Notes under the pieces: model-generated | What the model saw: the letters and a program-made list of their open reading frames with translations, nothing else | What the model was told of the DNA's origin: nothing | Databases searched by the model: none | Shown: positions 10,301 through 22,088 of the stretch, in pieces | How positions within the stretch are numbered: the stretch's first letter is position 1 | How the letters are laid out: every line of letters starts with the position of its first letter | Assembly (NCBI GenBank): GCA_950295325.1 | Contig: OX485807.1 | Location: forward strand, 38,408,440 to 38,472,439 | DNA from: Polytrichum commune | Lineage: Eukaryota; Streptophyta; Polytrichopsida; Polytrichales; Polytrichaceae | Direction: 5' to 3' | DNA: 64,000 nucleotides | Position numbers and translations under genes: made by a program

Positions 10301-12503
10301 CAACAAGTACACTGATTATGGAATATATTGTGGGCCACACTATTGAGCTTGTTTACACACTAAAAAACACATTGAGGCTTATACTGTGCGTGCACACTAT
10401 TTATCAGCCCAGAGGTCCAAATTGGAGCTTAGATTATTTCTATTGGATTGAAAATAGTGTGCATTTCAAAGACTTCCAACCTAGAGGGAGGAGGATATAT
10501 CATGGGGACATGACAAGTGTAATTAGGGTTGCGCACTATTTTCCTGCATGATGCTGTTTGCTGTGGGCCACACTACAGAGCTGTCCGATATAGCTAACAT
10601 GATACGGGTGGCCTAAACCCAAGGCCTCAACCCGGATCTCATGGGAACTCCGAGGTTAAGCTAATGTGGGAATAGTGCACAGATGGGTGACCTTCCTAGT
10701 ACTAGATTTCTGGTGCACTCTATGGTCCACCAATCATAGTGTGGGGGTATCCTGGTGAACCAGATATTTTCAATCAACCATGTGGGGAGAGAGGCGCCGG
10801 TTGGCTTGTCCACGCCTATTCATGGTGCTCACCTTCGAAAGGAGGCAGTAGTATTCATGGGCCCGTTTCAGGATTACATATAGACTTAAAGAGCCTGAAA
10901 ATGAAGCAACAACATAATTCACACCAGTGGCAACATCAGAGTTCTCTTTCTTTCTTTCTTTCACTATACATATGCTCACACTAGGGTTCAGGGTTTACAG
11001 TTTGTAACATACCTGGTTTTTATGGTCCTAATATCTTGTCAGTTAAGGATGTGCACTCACAATGTGATCTGATTTTTATGACCTGTTTTCTGTGATGGCA
11101 GTGCACTAGAGCCTGCATTCCTTTTGAGAGCTGTGTATCCTGTGTTGTCATCGTATGAGACACCAGACAAACAAGCATATCCACGTCACTCATTGAGTCG
11201 AGCGGCTCTAATTACAAGCGGCAGCCCCATCTTCTTTTTGGATGCCTTTACGTCGCTGATTGTTTACTACTCTCCAACAGCTGATCCAGCCTTGCCATTT
11301 CCACCACCGCAACAATGTAAGTTTCGAAATCTTCACTCCCATTCTATCTAATTTTAATTTTTTTGAAGTTCACTGGCAGGATCAACAAGTAGCACATAGC
11401 AGAGGCATTTCTCTCATTGGTAGGAAATGCCAAAGACCGTCCTACTTCACTTTACACTAGAGCTTGAGGGCCCAAGGGATCAAGGGAGTTTGAATGGATG
11501 CAAAACCTACATGGAATCTCACATGGCATGCAATGGATAATTTTTCATGGTCTACCAGATTCTACATCATGCCCACCTCAAAGGGGTGGATCCAACACAA
11601 AACTAAGAGACCGTGACATTTCAAAATCTCATGACTCGTTTTTTAAACTTATTGTGTGGAAGGGTGACTTTGTATAGGATGGTAATGAAGTAGCATTTGG
11701 TTTAGAGCCCGGTCATGTATGTTTTTACACTACACTTGAAGGTCTGTGACCACACAAAATTTCAATTTCAATTTTCCATATGACAGCCTTGGGATGAGGT
11801 TCAAGAGCCCTCACAATTTAACTGTCACAGCCCTTGGTCATAGTGTAAAGTGCCCTAAGTTTGTCGTATGCACACACACCTAAGGTAGACAACCATTATT
11901 TGGTTACTTTTCTTGATTACACACCTATATTTGAGTGGTATGTGGTTAGGTGTGGCTTCAAGAACGGATACCAATAAGGCATCATGTGTCTAAAAGAGAA
12001 TGGACTATGTGCTCAAAATATGATAACAATTCTAGGCTCAATAATCAACAGAATTGAGGGGGATCAATATGACCATTTAACAAGCATCGGAATCTTCACT
12101 TTGATGATGAATAAGATATTCATACGAGCTCCAAAATCTGTGAGGAAAGTAACCACGGCCTCGATTTGGATTTGCTAACCAACTGGTACTAATCATGTGT
12201 TTCATATTCTATGAGAAGTGGGCCAGTTCAAAAAAAGTAATCATTTAAGACTCATCGACCGCAAAGGCTTTAACATTACGTTTTGGAACAGGTGCATTGC
12301 GGGGAGTAATCAACAAGTTGAAGCAAGAGAGGAACATCACGCCCAAGTTATTGATGATCAGGGGAGGCCACGACAACACGGAACCGTTTGAACGGTATTT
12401 GATAGAGGAGCAAGATGTGGATGGAAGTGGGGTAGCTACAGGCATGGGATTTGTTTCGTTTTTGGAGCAAATTGCACATGATGTTATGATGTACATGAAG
12501 TGA
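4347..12503 (+). CDS. SEC23-like COPII coat protein (divergent plant class)
   Basis: Sec23 is the inner-coat COPII subunit that acts with Sec24 and the GTPase Sar1 in budding vesicles from the ER. Exons: 4347-4680, 5785-5853, 6162-6215, 6489-6661, 7024-7210, 7680-7825, 8117-8271, 8653-8734, 8937-9052, 9186-9311, 9687-9810, 10023-10297, 11102-11316, 12292-12503. They join in one frame of 755 residues. ATG 4347 gives MAMAVRRTVG; 4353 is an equally possible start. The N-terminus has a zinc finger with Cys 55, 58, 75 and 78, then the vWA-like trunk (PGALFGLITFSHKIGLYDVQ), a helical region (ALLHDWLVILTAQYND) and a gelsolin-like end (SGSPIFFLDAF). Family knowledge: length and sequence recall the divergent Arabidopsis Sec23/24-type protein At2g27460 rather than canonical SEC23A. 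Most introns are 70-360 bp, but 1, 12 and 13 are swollen by repeats. Confident in family, less in exact start. Confidence 0.93.
4644..5590 (+). repeat. tandem copies of the exon-1 3' end in SEC23-like intron 1
   Basis: The last ~37 bases of exon 1 with their splice donor (gaag|gtgagtc at 4681) recur at 4867 (donor-like gag|gtaagtc at 4904) and 5224 (gaag|gtgagtc at 5261). Each is followed by the same downstream sequence ('catcatgc', 'cgataagtcgc', 'atgtggtcttgat', 'agtagcaatgtatgtgta'). Unit spacing is 223 and 357 bp; the first unit lacks a middle block. A partial fourth unit ends near 5590. The third copy has ATG 5206 in frame with exon 2. Confidence 0.85.
10331..10585. repeat. direct-repeat-bounded insertion in SEC23-like intron 12
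   Basis: The sequence 'tgtgggccacacta' followed by 'gagct' occurs at 10329-10350 and again at 10561-10583 in the same orientation, about 232 bp apart, just upstream of the 5S-like sequence. This could be a terminal direct repeat of a tiny non-autonomous element or two family fragments. It has no coding capacity. Confidence 0.4.
10603..10720 (+). pseudogene. 5S rRNA-like sequence in SEC23-like intron 12
   Basis: About 118 bp line up end to end with plant 5S rRNA. Visible matches are the GGGTG start, 'ccggatctcat' for the conserved CCGGATCCCAT, 'gaactccgaggttaag' for GAACTCCGAAGTTAAG (A box), 'gatgggtgacct' for the C box, and 'tggtgcac' near the 3' end. Substitutions interrupt the first helix and the region after the C box, so it is probably not a functional rRNA gene. 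It lies in sense orientation within an intron. Alternatives are a 5S pseudogene, a 5S-derived SINE, or an LTR piece of a Cassandra-type TRIM. Confidence 0.75.
11438..11860. mobile_element. MITE family M copy in SEC23-like intron 13
   Basis: The ends are inverted: 'acttcactttacacta' on the left, and 'tagtgtaaagtgccct' on the right. Internal blocks ('gcttgagggccca', 'ctacatggaatctcacatgg', 'aacacaaaactaagagacc', 'agtagcatttggttt') match 44098-44563 in the same orientation. The element is non-coding. Together with the adjacent E1 element it fills most of intron 13. Confidence 0.7.
11881..12262 (+). mobile_element. MITE family E1 copy in SEC23-like intron 13
   Basis: This is a near full-length forward copy. 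The left end reads AAGGTAGACAACC followed by TTGGTTACTTTT; the right end reads AAAGTAATCATTTAAGACTC, roughly its inverted complement. It ends about 30 bp before the acceptor of the last SEC23-like exon, so it supplies most of the pre-acceptor sequence. Confidence 0.75.
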
Positions 12504-13799
12504 AGACAATTTTGTTTTGATCACAAGGATGCTCAAGCATTGTGGGCATTGTTGAGTGAATGCTTAAAAATAATGGCTCCATCTCTAGTAATTAGATTGA
12601 GATGAGGTGTTTCCTATTCTCCTTTGTACATTGCATTCAGTCTAGCCTGGGAAGATAGCTGCATACCATTCGCTTGTGTCGCAGGTTGCAAGCTAGCATT
12701 TTTTTTTGCAAACCTACAAAGAATCGCCCAACTTAAGAATCAAGGGCGGCTTTATTTTGAAGTCAGCCTAAATTTTGGTGATGGTGTTTCTTTTGCACAT
12801 GGATGTGGAAGTTAACTTCATTAGAAGATCTGGGAGGAAGAAGCTTTACATTCTAGTGAAATTTGAGACAATCCAGTAGTTGCAAAGTTGAAATCCTCAA
12901 GTTGCATTAGCTAGTAATTTTTTCCAATTACATTTGGATTTTGAACAATTGAAAGAAATAAAATGATCATTGCATGCAATTATGATTCATACACTTGAGA
13001 AATTGGATTTGCAAATTCATGATTCAAATGCCTATTCTAGAGGTAGTCAAAGTCTATTAATTGGATGATGGGTTTCTCTTGTTATTGAACTTGCATGTGG
13101 TATTTGGAGCATGTTGATGCCAAAGTATCAACGATTGTTACTAACAATAGAGTTATGTGTAAAGCTTTGGATCAAACTCTTGTTGAGTTGGCTACAATGT
13201 GAGTTTGAGAGCATATCCATGAAGTCACCCAAGTTTTCTTAAGGCTTTAATCAATTGTGGTGTAGGACTATTAAAAACCATATTCCTAGTTTGTCATACT
13301 AGGATGGGTGGGCTGAGTTAGCCTTGCATAGGGCAATCCAAGATTTAGAGTGGCAAGTCCCACAAGCTTATCTTATTTTAGTTCAAATCTTAAAGTTTTC
13401 TCAAAAAAATTTAGATGGCAAGAGGAGGTACAAGGAGTTTCACCCAACTTTTCCAAATAGACTTTGACACACAATGAGTTAACAAGCTCTTAATGGGACA
13501 TTTTCTCATAAACAAATCGAACCCATGGCTTCGTCCTTCTTTGAGTGACTTTATGCATAGCTCTAATGTCAGATGAACATTAAATTAAAATCCTCCAAGT
13601 GCAATTGGTGCATCAAATCGGCACATAACTTATAATAGGAATAAAGACAAAAACATATAGTCCAATTTTCGATACTTAAGGATCAAAATTGAAAGTTCAA
13701 GTACAACATTGTGTAATTTTTAGGGTTATTTTTATGGCACTTCACCAAATAATTCGAGGGGCAACCCTTGAACAAGATAAGACAAATGTGTGTTATTCA
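12504..13799. other. intergenic region between SEC23-like and LRR genes
   Basis: It holds the SEC23-like 3' UTR (AT-rich, with an 'aataaaatg' possible poly(A) signal near 12956) and then AT-rich sequence without supported exons. Short frames such as 12624-12815 show no family resemblance. Confidence 0.5.
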
Positions 13800-14246
13800 T
13801 ATACTTTTGTCACTGCACTCACTTCTTGTAGGATATGAAACATGCAGTTAGTGCTAAATGATAGAAAGTCCTAATGTATTAGGAAAGAAAGTATACCTTG
13901 GGATACTCAATTCAAAAAGAAAAATGTATCTGCAAGTGTTACACAACATTTAACAAAATAATCGGCGGAGGGAAGATCAAAAAAGGAGAACTATGATTAG
14001 CAAATCCAAGTCATGCCCATAGCCAATCACCATATAATTCTCAGAGCTCATATGAATATATTTCTCACTATTGAAGTGAATATTCTTCTTGTTCTCATAA
14101 AATGGTCTTAAATCTCCCTCCCCCCCCCCCCCCAATTATGTTAACTATTGAACCTAAAATGGTCAACATGTCTTTAAACACATGTCTTTTTGATATCATT
14201 CTTAAATCCACATCTAACCACATACCACTCAAATATAATTGTCCAA
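13800..14246 (-). mobile_element. MITE family E1 copy upstream of the LRR gene
   Basis: A reverse copy of E1: reading the plus strand gives 'gagctcatatgaat', 'aattatgttaactattgaacc', 'acacatgtctttttgat' and 'ccacataccactcaaatata'. It is interrupted by a run of about 16 cytosines near 14118-14133. It ends about 350 bp before the chosen ATG of the LRR gene, so it may form part of that promoter. Confidence 0.7.
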
Positions 14247-14601
14247 TGTATTGCTACGTTGGAACTTAAGGGCAACGGGCTCATATTCCACATAAGTGGA
14301 GCATCGATTTTTTTAATTTTTTTTAATTTAGAGGTTTTTTTTTCCTTTCCTTTCTTTTCTTCACGAAATGAAGGCATGGTGAAGCGGGTGACGAACGGAG
14401 AGAATTCGTTGAGATCAACGAACAGAGAGTGGACGAACGCACTGTCGGCGAAGAACCAAATTCCACGGCCTCGAAACCCTTGCTGTCGGGGCGTTTGATC
14501 CGCTTTGGCAACAATAATGGACGCCACGCATACGATTTTCTTGTGAGATTGGCCACGGCTGTCGGGGAGTATGACGTAAGAGAAAAAAATTGCGTGGCTG
14601 G

Positions 14602-17600
14602 ATGGCCAATTTGGACGAGGCATGCTGCTCGGAAGAAATGGCAACCCCTCCATCACTCATGCACTTGTGCGAGCATGTTCTGGCATCTCTTCTTAATCGT
14701 GGTACTTTAATTCCCGGCTCAGACCTTAACAGAATTCTCGCCACCCTATGTGTGAAATTCATTTTCCTGCTCCATTGTGATGACTCACGAATGTTGAACG
14801 ATGAAACCCTAACCCTAGGTGGAATTACTGAATAATAGGTGCATACTGGATGCCAGACTCGCAATCGTTGATCGTCGATAATGATTTCCCCAGGGTCTTG
14901 GTTAATGTTAATTATGTCGACTCGATTTGTGGGTTTTGTTTTTTCCCTTCAGGATTGCTCAGTGAAAGGCTCGGTGAAACCCTACGGGTATAGTTGACAT
15001 CCTCATTGTACTGTAGACTCGCAAATTACACATCACAATGTTCACTTAGACATTGAATGACATAGAAGGACTTGAAGGATCATATTGCACTTGCTGTCTG
15101 CAAGTTTTGTTTTAAGTTCAGAGGATATCAGGACAGAGATTGTGGTGCTCTTGCAATGTATGTGATATGTGGGTTAGTCAAAATTAAATGTGGTTAAGTA
15201 AAACCAGAGGTTATGGGAGCACTTAGTATCGACAAGCACGACTAAATTAAGACACAGGGTTTTTATTTGGTGTCTTTTAATTACAGAGCTTAATATTGAA
15301 TGTATTTTTGGTGTATGAACCAGATTTGGGCTTCTGGAAGCAAGTGCAGGGATTGCCATTGGATGTGATTCATCGTGTTCTTCTTTGTCTTCCACCTCTT
15401 ACACTTCTGTCACTCAGTAATCAACATGTATCGATTTCAGGGTGAGTCCTACATAGATAGAATTTTCTGTTAATATTGTGAACTATTTTTGGTGGTAAGT
15501 AATCCGGTCGCCTTAGTCGTAATGACTAACTGGTTAATAGACGTCGTCAATGATCATCTTCATCAGAACCTGTAGCATATCTCTATGACATGTGTTTATC
15601 TCTTGGTTGGACGTGTGTCCAAATTAATCCATTCAGCTTACTGTTTTACCTTTGAATCCTTACATGAACATTATTTTCTTGTATGGCTCATTGTAATATC
15701 CAGATCACATAATGAGGGGGGAAATTGGCACTCTACTGAGATGCCTTCAGCACAAGGAGATGAATTTGAGATATTGAGTAGCTCTAGCAGTCAAGAAAGA
15801 AGATGGAAAGGTGACAGCAGGCGGAATGACAACGGTAGGTGTTGCAAGCGGAAGAGAGATTATACTGGACCGGGAGGAGACCTAGACTCTTCAACTTTAG
15901 ACATAGGCATTCCTCTAGCTTGGAAATCGCTGTATAGGAATCGTTGGCCACAACGATCCAGGCAAAGTCCTAGTCCCGAATATGACGATTCTGACTGTGA
16001 TAAAGGTGAAGATAATGTGGATGCGGATTGGCAACAGTTGTACTGGGAAGCACATCTACAAGAGTAAGCCACTCAGAAACATTCATGACATACACACCCT
16101 ACTGAATATAATATATGGTTGATGGTTTAATGATATTTATTCAAAGTCTTTCTTTGAGTCTTTAAAGAGAGGCTGCTGCATATTGGGTGGCCAACACCAA
16201 AATTAACAGCATGTTCTTGCTGTGAAAATTTGCAGGTGTTTGAATGCAGCTGCTGCACAAGCATCAGTTTCCAGTTGTGAATGTCAAATTGGTGATATCA
16301 TGCTTCCAAGTAGGTTTACTGCAGCTCTTGTATATCTTAGTTGCTATCAGAAAATTCTGGTTAATTACTATCTGACATTGTGAGCTACTCTACCTACATG
16401 CTTAGACATATGTATGCTCCGATTGGAATAATGTACTAGATAAATGTCTAATGACCTACTTTTGATGAAATGATTATGGAAAATTGGGATATTTCTGTAC
16501 GATCCTCACAAGACATTAATATTGCAGGTGACCTGGTGAATAAACTCAGTAGTTCCGGAAGAGAGGACAATGAATTATCCACTTTGAGGGGTAATTGTAC
16601 ACAATTTGCTCATTATGCCAGGTCTCATTTCCTCCTTTGATGCCTCAAGTTGGTGATCTTTCTTTGCTGGACTCAAACATTTCAGAGTAGATATCAGGCA
16701 GGGGCAGTCTTTGAACACACTACATGCTTATGCTCTCTTTTAACTCCTTAATATATAATGTATCTGGTATAAGGAGCTCCATCAGTGTATGTCTTGTTGC
16801 TTTGGAAAGGAGCAACTTTTGCTGAATGTGAAGTATATTATAGATAAGGATAATATTTAATAGGCCATGGTTACTGCTTCTGCTATTTGAGATCTAGCTA
16901 GATTCATAATCTTATAATTCTTGTGCTGCAAAAATTCATCTAGAATGGCCAGGATGATATGCCTCAAGTGTGAGCTTAGTTTAATTACTGGGTAAGAATA
17001 CTGCTTTTTCTATGGATTTCTACTCCAAATAATAGAATCCATAGGCAGCAGACCTGATAACATTCTGAATATGTGTAAGAGCACGGCTTTATGTTGAGTT
17101 AGTGCATTATCAATAAAAGTAAAGACACCCTTGACATCCATAACTGGTCTTCAATATATACTGCAGGAAATTGCGTCTCCAGAATGTATTGTGTACTCCA
17201 GAGCTTGTGGTGAGTGCTCTTACTCACTAGAATGGTGGTATGGACTAATGGATAATCCTGACCCTGAAATATGTTCTTGTCGGAGTAGTTTATTAATCTT
17301 GATGTGCAGAGGATGATGTTTGAGATTTATTGTATCCTGGAATGACCAATTATTTTTTCAATGTTTCACAGGTATTGCTAAAAGAGGCACAGTTGCGCTC
17401 AATTTCTATCTACAATGTCAGGATCAGATCTGATGTAAGTCTATTTCCACCAGAATTTTGGGCTTGTAAATCTGTCAGTCTGTCCATATATAGGGAAAGA
17501 CATCAACACTCTTACTGATTTGCCTCCTATTTCTTGTGGGCACATAAAAAATAGATCTTTACCCCTGGTAATCTGTTTGAATTACATTAGAGACATCAGA

Positions 17601-20600
17601 TGTGCAGTACATGAGTACAGTCGGCCTTCAAAACGGTATGTAAAAATTGCAGCTTTTTGTGATCTCATGCTGGCTTTTAGAAGTATTTCAGTAGCAGGTG
17701 ACCAAGTCGCCAACCTTTTCTTACTGTCCACTAGTGAAAACTGTACACCAATTATGTGCTGTTGTTGCCAGCTTACAGGCCTTTGTCAATTGTTGGCACA
17801 TAACATGCCAACATTGCAACGTTTGGAGTTCTACCATTCAAAATTCTCCGGCTCAACATTGAACAAGATTGGTAGAGCAATGTGCCCAGCAAACACAGAA
17901 CATCATCTTCAGCACTTCGCACTCATTTCTTCAAGGATCTTTGACCAGACAGACCTGTTCTTGGTGAAACCTCCAGATTTTCTTTACTTTCTATGTGCTG
18001 CCAGGCAAGCTCTTCAACCTTCACTTCACCTAATCACTCAACAAGTCCACTTTAATACATGTAGCAGGTTACAGAATCTGCTAGATAATATGCATCGATT
18101 GCATGGTTTGGGCAACATAGTCTATCTTTCAGAAGTTACTGTCTCATAAGATTGTAATTTTCTTGGACCCCATTTGGTGCACCACTCATAATTCCTGACG
18201 TAGAATGGTAATTGTTCCGTTGTGGTTGAAGAGATAAAGAGGAGTTTCTACCTTCTGTCTTAATCATAATTGAGTATGTTCATGGAGGGTTGGCAAGTGT
18301 TATAGTTCACGTACTTTGAAAGAAATCTCTGGATCATGGAAGATCTTCCACAGCAGGGCTTTAGTATATGTACTATGCTACCCTACTGCATATTGTCAAC
18401 ATGCTTACTTGAGTTTGATGATGAAAGCATGACTTGGCAGGTGCCTTCGGTCATTGAGATTATGGGACAACTCTCTGGAGCAAGAAAACGTTGTCTTCAT
18501 CATGAATATTATATTTCACTTCTCGAAGAACTTCTCCTTCCTGCACTTGGTAGACAATGAGGTAAACAGTTGATTCATTCAAGATTATGCATTTGAGATT
18601 TTATGACATCCTAGGGAACACTTGCATCTGAGAGTAGCATCAGTAGTTGCTGTGATGTCTGCATAGTTAGAGAAAAGGATATGAGAGTCCCTGGAATAGA
18701 TCCCTCTTCTTTGGTTTGACCAAAGTTTGTCTCCAGACTAGGTTCAAATTGTCAATCCTAGTCCTCTACTCTTTTCTTCAATTCTTTCAAGTTGTTATTT
18801 GTTTTCATCTTGCTCCTAGTTTTATTTCATGCTCAGATAGTCTTTTGTTGGTCACCATCATCCTGAACTCTTCATCTGTTGTAGGGGCTTCTGTGGTGTG
18901 GGATTGTGGTTGTTCCTATCCAGCAGACTTACTTCTGAAGCCATTTACTTACTGCAGACATTAAGCTGATTTTCTCAGTTATTTGATGTGGTTGTACATT
19001 TTTTCCCAGTTGGGAGAGCTATTCACAAGGCTGCTTGCAAATACTCTAGTTTCCAGCGACCCCTCTAACTTAGAAGCACCACCAGGTCTGCATCGGCTCA
19101 CCGTACTTGATTTGAGGTAAAATATTTACGGATGTGAACAATTTTTCCTGAGATGATGGATCTATAAAGCATCACTCCTGCATTCTATTTTAAGTAAAAT
19201 CCTGTTTTTACTTACTCCAATCCACCAGACACTATTGGTAGAGCTGGTTGAATTCACACACTTAATTTGTTGTTCGGAGGCAAAAGGCAATCAATATTCA
19301 GCTCATATCAAAGAATGTCAAACAGGTTGATTTTGGTACACTTTGGTGGTTGTTAGAGAGAGAGAGAGAGAAAGAGACTTCCACAGTTGGTCTTCTAAGC
19401 TCGTTCGCATACAGATCAAATATGCTGGATGGTGAAGCTGTACGCAGTTTGGCAATGTGTTTGAAGAAGATGCCAAAGTTGGAGCACTTGAATATAAGTG
19501 ACAACCCCTTGGAGGATTCTGGTATCAAGTATGAGACATCCCACATCTCTGAAACCAATTGACAGTTCCCTTTTCAACACATGAACAAAGGAGAATCTTT
19601 TGTAAGATAGAGAGGCCATTGATTTGGTTTTATAGTGGAATTGTAGAGGCATTGCAGAATGCTCTGACATGTGGTGCTTTTCTTTTGTTGTTTGAGATCT
19701 AAGCTACAATGTATTTTAGTAATGTTGAGCTCATTTTCTGTGCAGGGGCTTGGTACCATATTTTAAGGCTCTTTGCAATGCAACATCTTCACTCACTATT
19801 CTCTCTTTAGCTACATGTCGCATGACTGCTAGTGGTGCTACAGCCCTTTTGGATGCCCTATCCCTGTCACAGATCACAATTCGACGATTGTCCATTGCTA
19901 GCAACCACCTTGGCAGGTTCTTGCCCTTTACCCCTTACTATTTGTTCTCGTTGTGGCAAAACATTTGGTCTTCAATAGAGTTGTCCTTAACTTAATGGGA
20001 CTTTCCATCAGGAGTTGGTGTCTATGATTTTCCATTGGTTGATTTGCATACAACATAAATATTTTCTTCCACTTGTGGTGAATGCTGGGAGGCAGTGATT
20101 GAATCTGAATGAAGGAGAACCTATTATGGTACATTGAGGGCCAAACTCATTTTAGTGCCTCTTGATTGCTTGCCAAAATGAGTCTGATCCTCAATGAAAC
20201 GATTTAGAATGTTCTTCATTCAAACCTCCACACTACCTCCAAGGATGCACTTCAAATTCACCAAACATGGAAGGTGTTGTATGCAAAACAACTAACTCCC
20301 AAGGTGTTGAGAAATGAGTTTGCTTAACAATTAGTAGCTCATTAATTGAGCCTGTAGACAGATACTGTAGCCATGAATGTTTCTGGTTTACCAACATAGC
20401 ACTTTTTATGCCTCTGCAGCTCGGTATCAACAAGTTTGGCAAAGTTTCTTAGGAAGTGTGCATTGGAGGCTCTTGATATCAGTGACATAGGACTGGGTCC
20501 AACAGGGTGCTCTATCGAACTTGAGGAGGCAATGATCTCCAACAAGACAATACTTCAGTTTGATATCAGGTATGACCCTCCTCTCAACCATAGGCTAGTT

Positions 20601-22088
20601 AAGATCCAAATAACCATTATAGACTAAGGTAGACGTGCCTAATTTGGTTACTATTTTTAATCGGACACCTATATTTGAGTGATGTATGGTTTGGTGTGGC
20701 TCTGAGAATGGATACCAAAAAGACTTGAGTTTTAAAGAGATTGGACTTGTGTACTCAAAATACGATAACTGTTCTAGGTTCAATAGTCAACATAATTGAG
20801 GGGGACCTATATGACGGTTTAATGAGTACGAGAATCTTCACTTTGATAATGAACAAGATATTCATATGAGCTCCAAAAATTATGAGGAAAGTGGCAATGG
20901 CCTTGATTTAGATTTTCTAACCATGTCATACTAATCACGTGTTTCATTTCCTAGGAGAAGTGAGCTAGTTGGAAAAGGTAACCATTCAAGACTTGTCTAC
21001 CCTTTAGACCTGGGTACGTGCATGTTACTCACAGGAAGTAGAAGCAACAATTAAGTTACTTGATATATGAAATTTGAAAACCTCATATGTACACTAATTT
21101 ATTGTTTTTGCAAATAACTGTGATGCAGCAAGAACCGAATAAGTGCCCCTGGTGCTGCCATGTTGGCATCTGTAATTGCTGCAGGGCATAGTGCTTTTAC
21201 TAGCATCAATGCTAGTGCAAATCTACTCTCTGTTGATTCAATCACATCTATTGCCACAGCCTTACAATCACAATCCTACAGACAATCTGCCGGTAAGTGA
21301 AAATTTATTTCTTAAAGAATATGCTGAAAATCAGCACATTGTCCTCCATTTTTTCAGCACCAGTAATCCGAATAGATTGGAACCTTGAGTCAGTGGCAAA
21401 AACACTCCAGGATTAAGAAAAGTATAGTTTTGAACAGCATCGACCCTTGTGTATACCAAGGATATTGCTTTGCAGTTCCCTAGAGACCAATGAATCGAGT
21501 AAACAGAAGAAAGTGGAGTTAAAATAGGTTCAACACAAGAGTTATCCTTCAATTCAATGGGACTTTTTGTTGGGGATTGGTCCCCTATGAATCTCTATTG
21601 GTTGTTCCAAATATAATATCAGTAATTTATTTCCACTTGTGGTGCTTGCTCGGAGGTAGTGTTTGAATTTGAATGAAGAGCAATCTATTTCAGTTTATTG
21701 AAAGGCCAGACTCATTTTAGCATCTCTTGGCATGCCAATTCGAGTTTGACCCTCAATGAACCAATATAGAATGTTCTTCATTCAAACACCCACACTACCT
21801 CCAAGCATGCAATGAAAACTTACCAAACATGGAAGGTGTTGTATGCAAAATAACCAACTCCCTTTGAATCAAGAGACTATCTTGTGGTGTAAAAATAAAG
21901 TTGTGTTCTTACAAAATGTATTTGTTTTCCTTTGAACAGAAACAATCATGTTACTAGACTTACGAGAAAATCCAGGAAGCTTTTTGTGCAAACTCGCTGG
22001 CATATATGACCACATTGGACGTTGTACAGTGTTGCTCTCTGATTCATCAAATGAGGCACAACCTGTCTTTCATGATGATGACCCTTAA
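14602..22088 (+). CDS. RNI-like leucine-rich-repeat protein
   Basis: Exons: 14602-14701, 15324-15441, 15704-16063, 16236-16309, 16528-16621, 17167-17209, 17372-17434, 17772-18004, 18441-18561, 19010-19116, 19415-19528, 19746-19916, 20420-20569, 21129-21292, 21940-22088. They join into 686 residues. The N-terminus has an F-box/elongin-like helix pair (LPLDVIHRVLLCLPPLTLLS), then a charged, serine-rich spacer in exon 3, then LRRs of ribonuclease-inhibitor type, such as LRSLRLWDN, LEHLNISDNPLEDSGIK, LTILSLATC and LEALDISDIGL. No membrane segment or kinase is seen, so I infer an intracellular scaffold; the substrate is unknown. Exon 8 appears to end at a GC donor (18004/18005); a weaker GT donor near 18066 would add 21 codons in frame. 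Exon 1 is the least certain; ATG 14638 is an in-frame alternative. Plant genomes carry related proteins with LPPLALQ-type N-termini. Confidence 0.85.
14803..14820 (+). promoter_or_regulatory. telo-box-like motif in LRR intron 1
   Basis: The sequence gaaaccctaaccctaggt contains the plant telo-box AAACCCTAA, often found near transcription starts of housekeeping plant genes. Here it is about 100 bp inside intron 1. That could mean transcription starts here in some isoforms, or chance. Confidence 0.35.
19977..20302 (+). mobile_element. MITE family E3 copy in LRR intron 12
   Basis: It starts 'agagttgtccttaacttaatgg' style and continues with 'caggagttggt', 'ttccacttgtggtg', 'gggccaaactcattttag', 'cttcattcaaacc', 'ccacactacctcc' and 'accaaacatggaaggtg'. 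The left terminal repeat is intact. The right one is recognisable only as 'actaactccc', so the copy is probably truncated at its 3' end. Confidence 0.7.
20622..21010 (+). mobile_element. MITE family E1 copy in LRR intron 13
   Basis: A complete forward copy: the left end is TAAGGTAGAC, then TTGGTTACT; the right end is AAAAGGTAACCATTCAAGAC. It makes up most of the 560-bp intron. It has the same orientation relative to transcription as the copy in the SEC23-like intron 13. Confidence 0.75.
21534..21875 (+). mobile_element. MITE family E3 copy in LRR intron 14
   Basis: The left end is 'agagttatccttcaattcaa' and the right end 'accaactccctttgaatcaag', an inverted match with a gap. Internal blocks are shared with 19977-20302 and 33022-33389. 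Confidence 0.7.

Noticed and set aside
14375-14498. ATG 14375 as start of the LRR protein
   Set aside because: That frame stops at 14498 and has no splice-compatible link to the next exon; at most it is an upstream small frame.
14429-14710. 93-codon frame over LRR exon 1
   Set aside because: It is a shadow in another frame; only the frame from 14602 joins exon 2 in the phase that gives the LPLDVIHRVLL segment.
17520-18149. 209-codon plus-strand frame taken as a single gene
   Set aside because: Only 17772-18004 behaves as coding (exon 8 of the LRR gene); upstream and downstream parts are intron read-through.
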